In this document: one piece after another, positions 31,199 through 39,623 of the stretch
How the letters are laid out: every line of letters begins with the position of its first letter
How positions within the stretch are numbered: the first letter of the stretch is position 1
Position numbers and translations under genes: made by a program
Notes under the pieces: model-generated
Database searches by the model: none
What the model was told of the DNA's origin: nothing
Seen by the model: only the letters and a program-made list of their open reading frames with translations
Source: Pseudomonas chlororaphis
Lineage (GTDB): Bacteria > Pseudomonadota > Gammaproteobacteria > Pseudomonadales > Pseudomonadaceae
Direction: 5' to 3'
Assembly (NCBI RefSeq): GCF_001921865.1
Contig: NZ_MSCT01000004.1
Span: 159,035 to 223,034, forward strand
Length of the DNA: 64,000 nt

Positions 31199-31292
31199 AA
31201 AGGTTCCATCGATCATTTCGTAAACAACACGGCCAGCAGCCTGCGGCTGTCTTTTCTACAGTTGGCCGGGTGATGTGGCGTCGCGGGAGGGT

Positions 31293-31739
31293 TTACGAAG
31301 CGATGGGCGGGGCGCGGGTACGCGCGCCGGGGAACACCGTTTGCCGGGCATGGCCCAGGCGCGGCGAGGGGGTGAGGAAGTGACTCGATGGCGAGCTGTC
31401 GAGCGCGCTGAACGACAGGCCGCCAGGCAGCGCCGGGCAGTTGAACAGCAGGCCGCAATAGCCGCATTTTTCCCAGAGCGCGTGGTGCTCGCCCTGGGGC
31501 TTGCCGTGCTCTGTGCCGTGTGGGGCTTCACCGTGGCAGCCGGGCTCGCCCATGCGCATGTCCATCGACATGGACATGTTCATCGGCATGGCCCGATCCA
31601 TCGGCATCGCCTGGGAAATCAGCGGACCGATAAAGATCATCAGCATGGCGAACAGGCTGATCCAGCTGCCGCGCCGTACCTTCAAGGTGTGGTGGCGCGG
31701 CGCGGATCGCCGGTTGCCGGGCGAGCGCAAGGAGTTCAC
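31293..31739 (-). CDS. DUF2946 family protein, Met/His-rich
   Basis: 148 residues from a GTG start (no earlier ATG; the next ATG is inside the membrane segment). One N-terminal helix (LFAMLMIFIGPLISQA) is followed by a striking Met run (MPMDRAMPMNMSMSMDMRMG), then His residues and CGYCGLLFNC, a Cys-rich motif typical of DUF2946. The Met/His/Cys content implies a periplasmic copper-binding role, as in neighbouring genes. Function is not established for the family. Confidence 0.82.
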   Translation of the reverse strand: MNSLRSPGNRRSAPRHHTLKVRRGSWISLFAMLMIFIGPLISQAMPMDRAMPMNMSMSMDMRMGEPGCHGEAPHGTEHGKPQGEHHALWEKCGYCGLLFNCPALPGGLSFSALDSSPSSHFLTPSPRLGHARQTVFPGARTRAPPIAS

Positions 31740-31757
31740 GGGAATGACCGCCGGCGC

Positions 31758-32252
31758 TTATGGGGCGTGCATGTGTTCCTGGGTGCCCGCGGGCGCCTCT
31801 TTCTGCACCGCGACATCGACCGTCACGTCGCCGGATTTCTCGAAGTGCAGGGTCAGCGGGAAGCGCTTGCCGTCGCGCAGCAGGCTGCGGTCCTTAAGCT
31901 CCAGCAGCATCACGTGATAGGCCATGGGCGCGAAGGTGACCATGGCGCCAGGGGCGATGGCCACGCTGGGCACCTGCTGCATCTTCATCAGGTCGCCCTC
32001 TTGCACATGCTCATGCAACTCGGCCTTGGCGGCGATGGGCGAGTCGACGCCCAGCAGGCGGTCGGCATTCGCACCGGTGTTGTGGATGACGAAATAGGCC
32101 GCCACCGTCGGTGCATTGGGCGGCAGCTCCTGGGACCAGGGGTGGGCGATCTGCAACTCGCCGGCCTTGTATTCGTGGGCGGCGGCAAAGCCTGTGGGCA
32201 ACAGCAGGGCGGCCAGCAGCAGGGCTTGCAAGACCGGGGCGGATTTCAACAT
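31758..32252 (-). CDS. periplasmic copper chaperone PCu(A)C
   Basis: 164 residues. Signal peptide about 1-25 (LLLAALLLPTGFAAAHE), then a cupredoxin-like domain (IAHPWSQELPPNAPTVAAYF). The copper ligands of the family appear as LHEHVQEGDLMKM and YHVMLLEL (H...M...HxM). The C-terminal tail adds HMH. PCu(A)C proteins pass Cu(I) to CuA and other sites. It lies 18 bases before the downstream DUF2946 gene on the same strand. Confidence 0.92.
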   Translation of the reverse strand: MLKSAPVLQALLLAALLLPTGFAAAHEYKAGELQIAHPWSQELPPNAPTVAAYFVIHNTGANADRLLGVDSPIAAKAELHEHVQEGDLMKMQQVPSVAIAPGAMVTFAPMAYHVMLLELKDRSLLRDGKRFPLTLHFEKSGDVTVDVAVQKEAPAGTQEHMHAP

Positions 32253-32300
32253 GGCAGTTCTCCAGAACGATTCAACACGCAGTTCGTTTGCGAGGTGGAA

Positions 32301-32699
32301 TCACACCAGAGGTGAGGCTCGGGGGTTGAGGCTCGGCCATTGCTGGCGCGGGGTGGGCAGGGCCAGTGCTGGCGGCGCGACGCCGCGGTTGGACTCGAAA
32401 CGGGCGAAATACAACTGCGGCACATGGCCGGGCAGGGCGACCAGGGGCGCCGAGCCGGAGCAGCACCAGCAGTGCTGCATGTTGGAGTGATCGTCGTTCT
32501 GCGGGGCCTGCTGTTCCAGCTTGCCCAGGGAAATCGCCACCAGCTTGGTGCCGCTGGATGAGCAGAAGCTGCCCCACAGCAGTTGCTCGGCGGGTGCTCG
32601 ATCCGTCTGCTGCATGGCTCCCGAAAGCGGCATGGCAAGCATGTTGAACAGCACTGCGAAGCAGGCGATCCAGGCAAATGCGAGCCGTTGTCGGGACAT
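32301..32699 (-). CDS. DUF2946 family protein
   Basis: 132 residues. An N-terminal helix (FAWIACFAVLFNMLAMPLSG) anchors or exports the protein, followed by FCSSSGTK and the paired-Cys motif HCWCCSG. It is the first gene of the copper cluster, 48 bases before the PCu(A)C gene. It is a distant relative of the DUF2946 protein at 31293 and lacks its Met run. A copper-binding role is inference from context. Confidence 0.8.
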   Translation of the reverse strand: MSRQRLAFAWIACFAVLFNMLAMPLSGAMQQTDRAPAEQLLWGSFCSSSGTKLVAISLGKLEQQAPQNDDHSNMQHCWCCSGSAPLVALPGHVPQLYFARFESNRGVAPPALALPTPRQQWPSLNPRASPLV

Positions 32700-32809
32700 G
32701 GTGACAATCCGTCAGGTTGAGCGAACAGGGCGTATTTAGCCTGATCGCCGTGGATAAGTAAAAAGGCGCTGTGCGGTGTGGTGTCGCAGCGCTGCCTGGT
32801 CTGCCTTCC

Positions 32810-33133
32810 TCAGTGAGCCGGCACGGCACGGACTTCCATGGCCACGCCGAGCTGGGCGCGAATGGCGGCGAAGATCGCGGCCAGGTTGTCCATGCTCGGG
32901 TTGCCGCTGGCGGACAGCATGCGATGCAGGCTCTTGCTCGGCTTGGCGGTCTCGCGGGCCAGGGCTTCGAAGCCGACAGTGGCATTGACCAGGTCGCGCA
33001 GGATGATCCGCGACATCTCCGGCTCGCCGTTGAGGAACAGCGTAGCAGCCTCGTCCAGCAGCGCCTGGGTAAACGCCGGGTCGCGCTCGGCACGTTCGGC
33101 AATGCTGTGTTTGAAACTTCGAGTCAGTACCAT
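32810..33133 (-). CDS. antitoxin of a RelE/ParE-type pair (HTH, HigA-like)
   Basis: 107 residues with a helix-turn-helix (ALARETAKPSKSLHRMLSAS, then GNPSMDNLAAIFAAIRAQLG). It matches the 'addiction module antidote' family that follows Gp49/HigB-type toxins. It starts 5 bases after the toxin stop. It should bind both the toxin and the operator upstream of the pair. Toxin-first order is typical for this family. Confidence 0.87.
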   Translation of the reverse strand: MVLTRSFKHSIAERAERDPAFTQALLDEAATLFLNGEPEMSRIILRDLVNATVGFEALARETAKPSKSLHRMLSASGNPSMDNLAAIFAAIRAQLGVAMEVRAVPAH

Positions 33134-33138
33134 GGGGG

Positions 33139-33474
33139 TTACCTCGCTTTCAGTTCGGCCTTCTTGCGGTGATGGAATTCAGCGATCAGTCGTTTCGCCT
33201 GCCTGATATCCGCCTGCTGCGTGGACTTGTCGCCACCGCCCAACAGGATCACCAGGTGCCTGCCTTCCTGGATCAGGTAGATCCGGTAGCCCGGGCCCCA
33301 ATCGATGCGGTACTCGCCCAGGCCGTCGAACCACTTGATGTTGGAAGTGTTGCCCATTTCCAGACGCAGCAGCGCGGTGGAAACCTTGACGGCTGCCTGG
33401 GTATCCAGCGTGGCGAACCAACGAGCGAAGGGGCTGCGCTGGTTCTCTTGCTGGTATTCCTCGACTGTGATCAT
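33139..33474 (-). CDS. RelE/ParE superfamily toxin (Gp49/HigB-like)
   Basis: 111 residues starting MITVEEYQQENQRSPFARWF. The core GLGEYRIDWGPGYRIYLIQE and LVILLGGGDKSTQQADIRQA matches the addiction-module killer family related to HigB and phage Gp49. Such toxins are ribosome-dependent mRNA interferases. ATG at 33474 rather than an upstream non-coding extension. The pair sits between the copper cluster and cobK, a position occupied by a different gene in my memory of PAO1. Confidence 0.87.
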   Translation of the reverse strand: MITVEEYQQENQRSPFARWFATLDTQAAVKVSTALLRLEMGNTSNIKWFDGLGEYRIDWGPGYRIYLIQEGRHLVILLGGGDKSTQQADIRQAKRLIAEFHHRKKAELKAR

Positions 33475-33485
33475 CGTCGGCCTTG

Positions 33486-33507
33486 AAGGTAACAAATAAG
33501 TTACTTT
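33486..33507 (-). promoter_or_regulatory. candidate operator of the toxin-antitoxin pair
   Basis: GAAGGTAAC-AAATAA-GTTACTTT is an inverted repeat (GTAAC/GTTAC with one mismatch in the flanks), 12 bases upstream of the toxin ATG, in an AT-rich patch. HigA-type antitoxins usually bind such a dyad to autorepress. No other feature was seen in the 228-base gap to cobK. Confidence 0.5.
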
Positions 33508-33702
33508 GTGGGTAGGCCTGTGATCGTGACGCAAAGCCTGTCCGTGGCCAATGCGGCAAGTGTTTCCTCGCTCTTCAATACGCAAGAGCCCCGTGCCGCG
33601 CAGGCTCGGGCTGTGCTTTGCCGTTCGGCGGAAGGCCCCTGAGGGTTTGGTTACTCGATGTATCGACCTGCGCGTTGCTCAGGAGAAACGCCGTTCAGCC
33701 GG

Positions 33703-34416
33703 TCAGTGCAGGGCCTGGAGCAGCTCGTTCAGGTGGTGGAACTCCCGATCGACCGCCGGCAAGGGCGGTCGCTGCAGGATCAGCACCGGTACCCCGCGCT
33801 CGCGGGCTACTTCCAGCTTGGGTTCGGTGGCGCTGCTGCCGCTGTTCTTGCTGATCAGCACATCGATCCGGCGGCGCTCGAACAGCTGGCGTTCGTCGTC
33901 GATCAGGAAGGGCCCGCGGGCGCCTATCACTTCGCAGCGGGCGTTGCCGGGGTACACGTCGAGGGCGCGCAAGGTCCAGAACTGTTCGGCGGGGATCTCA
34001 TGCAGGTGCTGCAAAGGCTCGCGGCCCAGGGTGAACAGCGGGCGCTTGAAGGGCTTCAGCGCCTGGATCAGCCCGGCCCAGTCGCGGATGTCGCGCCAGT
34101 CGTCGCCAGCCTGCGGCTGCCACGCCGGCCGGCGCAGGGCCCAGCAGGGGATGCCGCTCAGCCGCGCGGCGCGGGCAGCGTTCTGGCTGATCTGCGCGGC
34201 GTAGGGGTGCGTGGCGTCCAGCAGCAGGTCGACGCCCTGCTCGCCAACGAACTGCGCCAGGCCCTCCGCGCCGCCATAGCCGCCGACCCGCACCTGGCAC
34301 CTGAGGTCGTCGGGCACGCGGCCGATGCCCGCCAGGCTATAGATATGCTCCGGGCCCAGGGTGCGGGCGATGGCCAGGGCCTCGGTGACCCCGCCCAACA
34401 GCAGGATGCGTTTCAT
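33703..34416 (-). CDS. cobK: precorrin-6A reductase
   Basis: 237 residues. It starts [20 protein letters not shown], the NADPH-binding loop, and carries [20 protein letters not shown] and [20 protein letters not shown], typical CobK segments. It reduces precorrin-6A to precorrin-6B in cobalamin synthesis. ATG at 34416 overlaps the cbiD stop (ATGA). Confidence 0.94.
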   Translation of the reverse strand: MKRILLLGGVTEALAIARTLGPEHIYSLAGIGRVPDDLRCQVRVGGYGGAEGLAQFVGEQGVDLLLDATHPYAAQISQNAARAARLSGIPCWALRRPAWQPQAGDDWRDIRDWAGLIQALKPFKRPLFTLGREPLQHLHEIPAEQFWTLRALDVYPGNARCEVIGARGPFLIDDERQLFERRRIDVLISKNSGSSATEPKLEVARERGVPVLILQRPPLPAVDREFHHLNELLQALH

Positions 34417-35510
34417 CGAACAACCCCCGCATGGCCGACGATGCCGCCTTGGCGATCGATGGCGAAGACTTCGACCTGGACCTGTTTCGGCACCACGCTG
34501 CGGGCAAAATCCAGGGCGTGCCGGCACACCGCATCGCCCAGCTTGATGCCGGCGGCGCTGGCCATGGCCAGGGCTTGCTGGCTGGTGTTGGCGCCGCGGA
34601 TGGCGGCTTGCAACGCTGGGTCGGCGCCGACCGCGGCGGCCCACTCGGCCAGTTGCGGCAGGTCGATGCTGGAGTGACGGCTGTGCAGGTCCATGTGCCC
34701 GGCGGCGAGCTTGCTGATCTTGCCGAAGCCACCGCACAGGCTGAGTTTTTCCACCGGCACCTTGCGCAGGTGCTTGAGCACGGCGCCGACGAAATCGCCC
34801 ATTTCGATCAGGGCGATTTCCGGTAGGTCGTAGACCCGGCGCATGGTGTCTTCGCTGGCGTTGCCGGTGCAGGCGGCGATGTGCTGGTAGCCGTTGGTCG
34901 TGGCGACATCGATGCCCTGGTGGATCGAGGCGATATAGGCCGAGCAGGAAAACGGCCGCACGATGCCGCTGGTGCCGAGGATCGACAGGCCGCCCAGGAT
35001 GCCCAGGCGCGGGTTCATGGTCTTCAGCGCCAGGGCTTCGCCGTCCTCGACGTTGACCGTGACCTCGAAACCGCCCGGGTAACCCTTCTCTTGCGCCAGC
35101 GCCGCCAAGTGCTCGCTGATCATCCGTCGCGGCACCGGATTGATCGCCGGCTCGCCGACTCCCAGCACCAGGCCCGGACGGGTCACGGTGCCCACGCCTT
35201 TACCGGCAACGAAACGGATGCCGCCGACCGGGCTCAGGCGCACCTGGGAATAGAGCAGGGCGCCGTGGGTCACATCGGGGTCGTCACCGGCGTCCTTGAT
35301 CGTCCCGGCTTCGGCGCCGTCGCCGGTGAGGCGGCAGAACTCCAGGCGCATCCGCACCTGCTTGCCCTTGGGCAGGACGATTTCCACCGCATCGGCGCGG
35401 GTGCCGCCCAGCAACAGGCGCGCCGCCGCCAGGCTGGTGGCGGTGGCGCAACTGCCGGTGGTCAGGCCGCTGCGCAGCGGAGCCGGTTGCTCCGCGGTTT
35501 CCTCACGCAT
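34413..35510 (-). CDS. cbiD: cobalt-precorrin-5B (C1)-methyltransferase
   Basis: 365 residues. Opens with [20 protein letters not shown], the CbiD signature (SGLTTGxCA). It methylates C1 and removes the acetaldehyde fragment step in the route to precorrin-6. In this operon it takes the place of the CobF enzyme of the classical aerobic path. It overlaps cobK by 4 bases; a REP pair separates it from cobL. Confidence 0.94.
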   Translation of the reverse strand: MREETAEQPAPLRSGLTTGSCATATSLAAARLLLGGTRADAVEIVLPKGKQVRMRLEFCRLTGDGAEAGTIKDAGDDPDVTHGALLYSQVRLSPVGGIRFVAGKGVGTVTRPGLVLGVGEPAINPVPRRMISEHLAALAQEKGYPGGFEVTVNVEDGEALALKTMNPRLGILGGLSILGTSGIVRPFSCSAYIASIHQGIDVATTNGYQHIAACTGNASEDTMRRVYDLPEIALIEMGDFVGAVLKHLRKVPVEKLSLCGGFGKISKLAAGHMDLHSRHSSIDLPQLAEWAAAVGADPALQAAIRGANTSQQALAMASAAGIKLGDAVCRHALDFARSVVPKQVQVEVFAIDRQGGIVGHAGVVR

Positions 35511-35520
35511 GCACGGCCCC

Positions 35521-35600
35521 CTGTAGGCGCGAGCGTGCTCGCGATAGCGTCCGCCAGAGGGACCGCGTTGTCTGGGTCACGAGCAAGCTCGCTCCTACAG
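35521..35600. repeat. REP pair (BIME)
   Basis: CTGTAGGCGCGAGCGTGCTC and GAGCAAGCTCGCTCCTACAG face each other between cbiD and cobL, filling almost the whole gap. Confidence 0.85.
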
Positions 35601-35615
35601 GACAGGGAAGGGTGG

Positions 35616-36821
35616 TCATAGCGGTTTGACGAGGTCGAGCACGGTAATCGGCAGTGCCTGGCGCCAGGTGTCGAAATCCCCCAGCGGCTGGGCCTGGGCG
35701 ATATGGATACGGGTCAGCTCGCCGCCATGCCGGTCGCGCCAGGCCATCAGGGCCATTTCGCTTTGCAGGGTCACGGCATTGGCCACCAGCCGGCCGCCGG
35801 GCTTGAGCCGGGCCCAGCAGGTGTCGAGCACGCCTTCGCGGGTCACGCCGCCGCCGATGAAGATCGCGTCCGGCGCCTCCAGGCCGTCCAGCGCCTGGGG
35901 CGCGTGGCCGCGAATCAGCTGCAGGCCGGGTACGCCCAAGGCATCGCGGTTATGTTCGATCAGTTGCTGGCGCCCGGCGTCGGCCTCGATGGCCAGGGCC
36001 CGGCAGCTGGGGTGCGCGCGCATCCATTCGATGCCGATCGAGCCGCTGCCGGCGCCGACATCCCACAGCAGTTCGCCCGGCACCGGCGCCAGGCGCGCCA
36101 GGGTGATGGCGCGGACGTCGCGCTTGGTCAGTTGGCCGTCGTGCTGGAACGCCGAGTCGGGCAGGCCGGCCAGGCGCGACAGGCGTGGGGTCGCGGGTTC
36201 GGCCAGGCATTCGACGGCCACCAGGTTGAGGTCGGCGACCAGCGGGTCGCTCCAGTCGTGGGCGTGGCCGTCGATCCGCCGTTCGGCCGCGCCGCCCAGG
36301 TGCTCCAGCACGCTGAGGCGGCTCGGGCCGAAGCCGCGTTCGCGCAGCAGCGCGGCGATGGCCGAAGGGCTGAGGCCGTCGTTGCTCAGGACCAGCAGGC
36401 GCACGCCGCTGAACAGCTGGGCGGCGAGGGCGGCCACCGGGCGGGCGACCACCGAGAGCGTCACGACTTCTTGCAACGGCCAGCCCAGGCGCGCGGCTGC
36501 CAGCGAATAGGAAGAAGGCGCGGGCAGTACCTGCATTTCTGCCTGGGCCACCTGGCGCGCCAGGCTGGCGCCGACGCCGAACAGCATCGGGTCGCCGCTG
36601 GCCAGCACGCACACCGGCTCGCCCCGTTTGGCCAGCACCGGCTCCAGCGAAAACGGGCTCGGCCACAGCTGCCGCTCGCCGCGAATGCACACGGGCAACA
36701 GGTCAAGTTGCCGCTGGCCGCCGACGATCCGCGAAGCGCCCAGCAGGGCGCGACGGGCGTTCTTGCCCAGGCCCTTGAAGCCGTCTTCACCGATTCCCAC
36801 TACCGTCAGCCAGGGCGACAT
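35616..36821 (-). CDS. cobL: precorrin-6Y C5,15-methyltransferase (decarboxylating), CbiE-CbiT fusion
   Basis: 401 residues. The N-terminal CbiE-type methyltransferase starts [20 protein letters not shown] with the [11 protein letters not shown] loop. The C-terminal CbiT-type domain has [20 protein letters not shown] (SAM site) and [15 protein letters not shown]. It methylates C5 and C15 and decarboxylates the acetate at C12. ATG at 36821. It is the first gene of the minus-strand cob operon, divergent from cobG with a 138-base gap in which I see no cobalamin riboswitch. Confidence 0.95.
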   Translation of the reverse strand: MSPWLTVVGIGEDGFKGLGKNARRALLGASRIVGGQRQLDLLPVCIRGERQLWPSPFSLEPVLAKRGEPVCVLASGDPMLFGVGASLARQVAQAEMQVLPAPSSYSLAAARLGWPLQEVVTLSVVARPVAALAAQLFSGVRLLVLSNDGLSPSAIAALLRERGFGPSRLSVLEHLGGAAERRIDGHAHDWSDPLVADLNLVAVECLAEPATPRLSRLAGLPDSAFQHDGQLTKRDVRAITLARLAPVPGELLWDVGAGSGSIGIEWMRAHPSCRALAIEADAGRQQLIEHNRDALGVPGLQLIRGHAPQALDGLEAPDAIFIGGGVTREGVLDTCWARLKPGGRLVANAVTLQSEMALMAWRDRHGGELTRIHIAQAQPLGDFDTWRQALPITVLDLVKPL

Positions 36822-36959
36822 CTTTATTCCTCGAACGCGAAAACTGTTCTTCCGACAGGCAGGCTTTTCATGCCTTCGGACAAAGCAGGCATAATACCGC
36901 GCCTTCGCCCGCGAAGCGCCTTTCCCACACAGCCGGTCGCCCCCTTGAACGAACGCCCG

Positions 36960-38273
36960 ATGTCCGCTGCCATACGCCCCTCGGCCTGTCCGGGGTTGCT
37001 GCGTATCGTCCCGGCGCTGGACGGTGGCATTTGCCGGATCAAGCTGGCCGGCGGCGCTATCAGCGCCGCCCAGGCCCGCGCGGTGGCCGATGCGGCCCAG
37101 CATCATGCCGGCGGGGTGATCGAGGCGACCAACCGCGCCAATCTGCAGATCCGCGGGATCGGCAGCGAGCATCAGGCGCTGATCGCCGATCTGCTGGCGG
37201 CGGGCCTGGGCCCGACCACCGCGGCCGGCGACGATGTGCGCAACCTGATGCTCAGCCCCACGGCCGGGATCGACCGGCAGATGATCGTCGACACCCGTCC
37301 CCTGGCCGCGCGGATTCTCGTCACCCTGCAAAGCCATCCGCGCTTTCATGAGTTGTCGCCCAAATTCGCCGTGCAGCTCGACGGCGGCGAAGCCCTGGCC
37401 ATGCTCCAGCATCCCCATGACCTGTGGCTCTCGGCCTTCGAGGACGCGGGCGAGCCGTGGCTGGCGTTCGGCCTGGCCGGCTGCCCGGGGGACCCGCCGC
37501 TCGCCAGCGTGGCGCTGGCGGACGGGCATGCCCTGGTGGTGGCGGTGCTGGAGCTGTTTCTTGACCTGGCCCGCCCCGAACAGACGCGCATGCGCCAGCT
37601 GCTGGCGGAGCATCCGGCTCAGGAACTGCTGGCGCGCTTGTCTGCGCGGCTGGCGGGGCCTGTGATCAGCGTCGGGGATTGGCAGCGCGCGGCCCCTGCC
37701 GAGGCGCTGCATATCGGCACTTATCCACAGCGGGAAAACGCCCGGGTCTATATCGGAGCCGTCGCACCCCTGGGGCGGCTCGATCCGTCCATGCTGCGCG
37801 GCGCGGCAGAGCTGGCCGAACAATGGGGTGATGGCAGCCTGCGGTTCACGCCCTGGCAGAGCCTGCTGCTGCCGAACCTGCGGGCCGAAGATGCACCGGG
37901 TGTCACGCAGCACCTGCAGCAGCTGGGCTTTCTCTGGGCGTCGGACCAGGCCCTGGCCCACCTGATCGCCTGCACCGGTTCCAGCGGCTGCGGCAAGGCC
38001 CTGGCCGACACCAAGGGCGACGCCCTGCAACTGGCGGCTTTGCTCCAGCGCCATGCGCGCTACCTGGACGTGCACCTGTCCGGCTGTTCGCGTTCCTGCG
38101 CCGCTGCCCATGTGGCCCCGGCCACGCTGCTGGCCGTCGGCCCCGGTCGTTACGACCTGTATTTTCGCGATGCCGCGCAGCCGGGTTTCGGCTCGCTGCA
38201 CGCGCGCAACCTTTCCCTAGAAGCGGCCGGCGCATTGCTCGATGCCCGCCCACGGAGCAACACCGATGATTGA
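36960..38273 (+). CDS. cobG: precorrin-3B synthase
   Basis: 437 residues, nitrite/sulfite reductase-like. Opens with [20 protein letters not shown]. The 4Fe-4S cysteines are C-x5-C in [11 protein letters not shown] and C-x3-C in [12 protein letters not shown]. It uses O2 to form precorrin-3B, so this pathway is oxygen-dependent. An upstream in-frame ATG at 36870 exists but lies in promoter-like sequence. The gene overlaps cobH by 8 bases. Confidence 0.94.
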   Translation: MSAAIRPSACPGLLRIVPALDGGICRIKLAGGAISAAQARAVADAAQHHAGGVIEATNRANLQIRGIGSEHQALIADLLAAGLGPTTAAGDDVRNLMLSPTAGIDRQMIVDTRPLAARILVTLQSHPRFHELSPKFAVQLDGGEALAMLQHPHDLWLSAFEDAGEPWLAFGLAGCPGDPPLASVALADGHALVVAVLELFLDLARPEQTRMRQLLAEHPAQELLARLSARLAGPVISVGDWQRAAPAEALHIGTYPQRENARVYIGAVAPLGRLDPSMLRGAAELAEQWGDGSLRFTPWQSLLLPNLRAEDAPGVTQHLQQLGFLWASDQALAHLIACTGSSGCGKALADTKGDALQLAALLQRHARYLDVHLSGCSRSCAAAHVAPATLLAVGPGRYDLYFRDAAQPGFGSLHARNLSLEAAGALLDARPRSNTDD

Positions 38274-38892
38274 TTACATCCGCGACGGTCAGGAGATCTA
38301 TCGCAACTCCTTCGCCATCATTCGCGAAGAGGCTCGGCTCGAGCGCATTCCCGCCGACCTGGAAAAGCTTGCGGTGCGGGTGATCCATGCCTGCGGCATG
38401 GTCGATGCCATCGATGGCTTGCAGTTCTCCGAAGGCGCAGGCTCTGCCGGGCGCGCCGCGCTGGCGGCCGGCGCGCCGATCCTCTGCGACGCGCGCATGG
38501 TGTCCGAAGGCATCACCCGCGCACGCCTGCCGGCGAACAATCAGGTGATCTGCACCCTGCGCGACGACAGCGTGCCGCAGCTCGCCCGCGAGCTGGGCAA
38601 CACTCGCTCGGCGGTGGCCCTGGAACTGTGGCGGCCGTACCTGGAAGGCAGCGTGGTGGTGATCGGCAACGCGCCGACCGCGCTGTTCTATCTGCTGGAA
38701 ATGCTCGACGCCGGCGCGCCGAAACCGGCGCTGATCCTTGGCTTCCCGGTGGGCTTCGTCGGCGCGGCCGAGTCCAAGGCGATGCTCGCCGCCGACAGCC
38801 GCGGCGTGCCTTTTGTGATCATGCAAGGCCGCCTGGGCGGCAGCGCCATGGCCGCCGCCGCCGTCAACGCCCTGGCCACGGAGATCGAATGA
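38266..38892 (+). CDS. cobH: precorrin-8X methylmutase
   Basis: 208 residues from ATG 38266. It starts [20 protein letters not shown]. The catalytic His is in [11 protein letters not shown], and [11 protein letters not shown] matches the CobH/CbiC family. It moves the methyl from C11 to C12 to give hydrogenobyrinic acid. It overlaps the end of cobG and the start of cobI. Confidence 0.96.
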   Translation: MIDYIRDGQEIYRNSFAIIREEARLERIPADLEKLAVRVIHACGMVDAIDGLQFSEGAGSAGRAALAAGAPILCDARMVSEGITRARLPANNQVICTLRDDSVPQLARELGNTRSAVALELWRPYLEGSVVVIGNAPTALFYLLEMLDAGAPKPALILGFPVGFVGAAESKAMLAADSRGVPFVIMQGRLGGSAMAAAAVNALATEIE

Positions 38893-39623
38893 TGCAGCAA
38901 CCTGGACGTTTGATCGGCCTCGGCGTGGGCCCCGGTGACCCGGAGCTGATTACCGTGAAAGCCCTGCGCCTGCTGCGCGAGTCGCCGGTGGTGGCGTACT
39001 TCGTCGCCAAAGGTAAAAAGGGCAATGCCTTCGGCATCATCGAAGCGCACTTGCAGGACGCGCAGACGCTGTTGCCGCTGGTCTACCCGGTGACCACCGA
39101 GGCGCTGCCGGCGCCGCTGTCCTACGAGCAGGTGATCAGCGACTTCTACGACAGCGCCAGCGAGCAACTGGCCGAGCACCTGGACGCCGGTCGCGATGTG
39201 GCGGTGATCTGCGAAGGCGACCCGTTCTTCTACGGTTCCTACATGTACTTGCACGACCGCCTGGCCGAAAGCTACGAGGCCGAAGTGGTGCCGGGGGTGT
39301 GCTCGATGCTCGGCGGCGCCTCGGTGCTGGGCGCGCCGCTGGTGTACCGCAACCAGAGCCTGTCGGTGCTGTCCGGCGTGCTGCCCCACGACGAGCTCAA
39401 GCGCCGTCTGGCCGACGCCGACGCGGCGGTGGTGATGAAGCTGGGGCGCAACTTCCCCAAGGTGCGCCAGGTGCTCGCCGAGCTGGGCCTGGCCGAGCGC
39501 GCGCTGTACGTCGAGCGCGCGACCATGGCCAACCAGAAGATCGTGCCGCTGGATGAGGTGGACCCGATGTCCTCGCCGTACTTCTCGCTGATCATCGTCC
39601 CCGGCGAAAGGTGGCAAGGTTGA
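38889..39623 (+). CDS. cobI: precorrin-2 C20-methyltransferase
   Basis: 244 residues, SAM-dependent tetrapyrrole methyltransferase fold. [20 protein letters not shown] is the N-terminal loop, then [18 protein letters not shown] and [20 protein letters not shown]. It converts precorrin-2 to precorrin-3A. It starts with two adjacent ATG codons overlapping the cobH stop and ends with TGATG overlapping cobJ. Confidence 0.96.
   Translation: MMQQPGRLIGLGVGPGDPELITVKALRLLRESPVVAYFVAKGKKGNAFGIIEAHLQDAQTLLPLVYPVTTEALPAPLSYEQVISDFYDSASEQLAEHLDAGRDVAVICEGDPFFYGSYMYLHDRLAESYEAEVVPGVCSMLGGASVLGAPLVYRNQSLSVLSGVLPHDELKRRLADADAAVVMKLGRNFPKVRQVLAELGLAERALYVERATMANQKIVPLDEVDPMSSPYFSLIIVPGERWQG

Noticed and set aside
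29117..31273. 718-codon plus-strand open frame opposite oprC
   Set aside because: Shadow of the OprC-like gene; low-complexity Val/Gly/His-rich translation and no start context.
36822..36959. Possible cobalamin riboswitch between cobL and cobG
   Set aside because: The gap is only 138 bases and I find no B12-box-like sequence.
35616..38201. 861-codon minus-strand frame extending upstream from cobL
   Set aside because: Only the part from 36821 is CobL. The upstream part is antisense to cobG.
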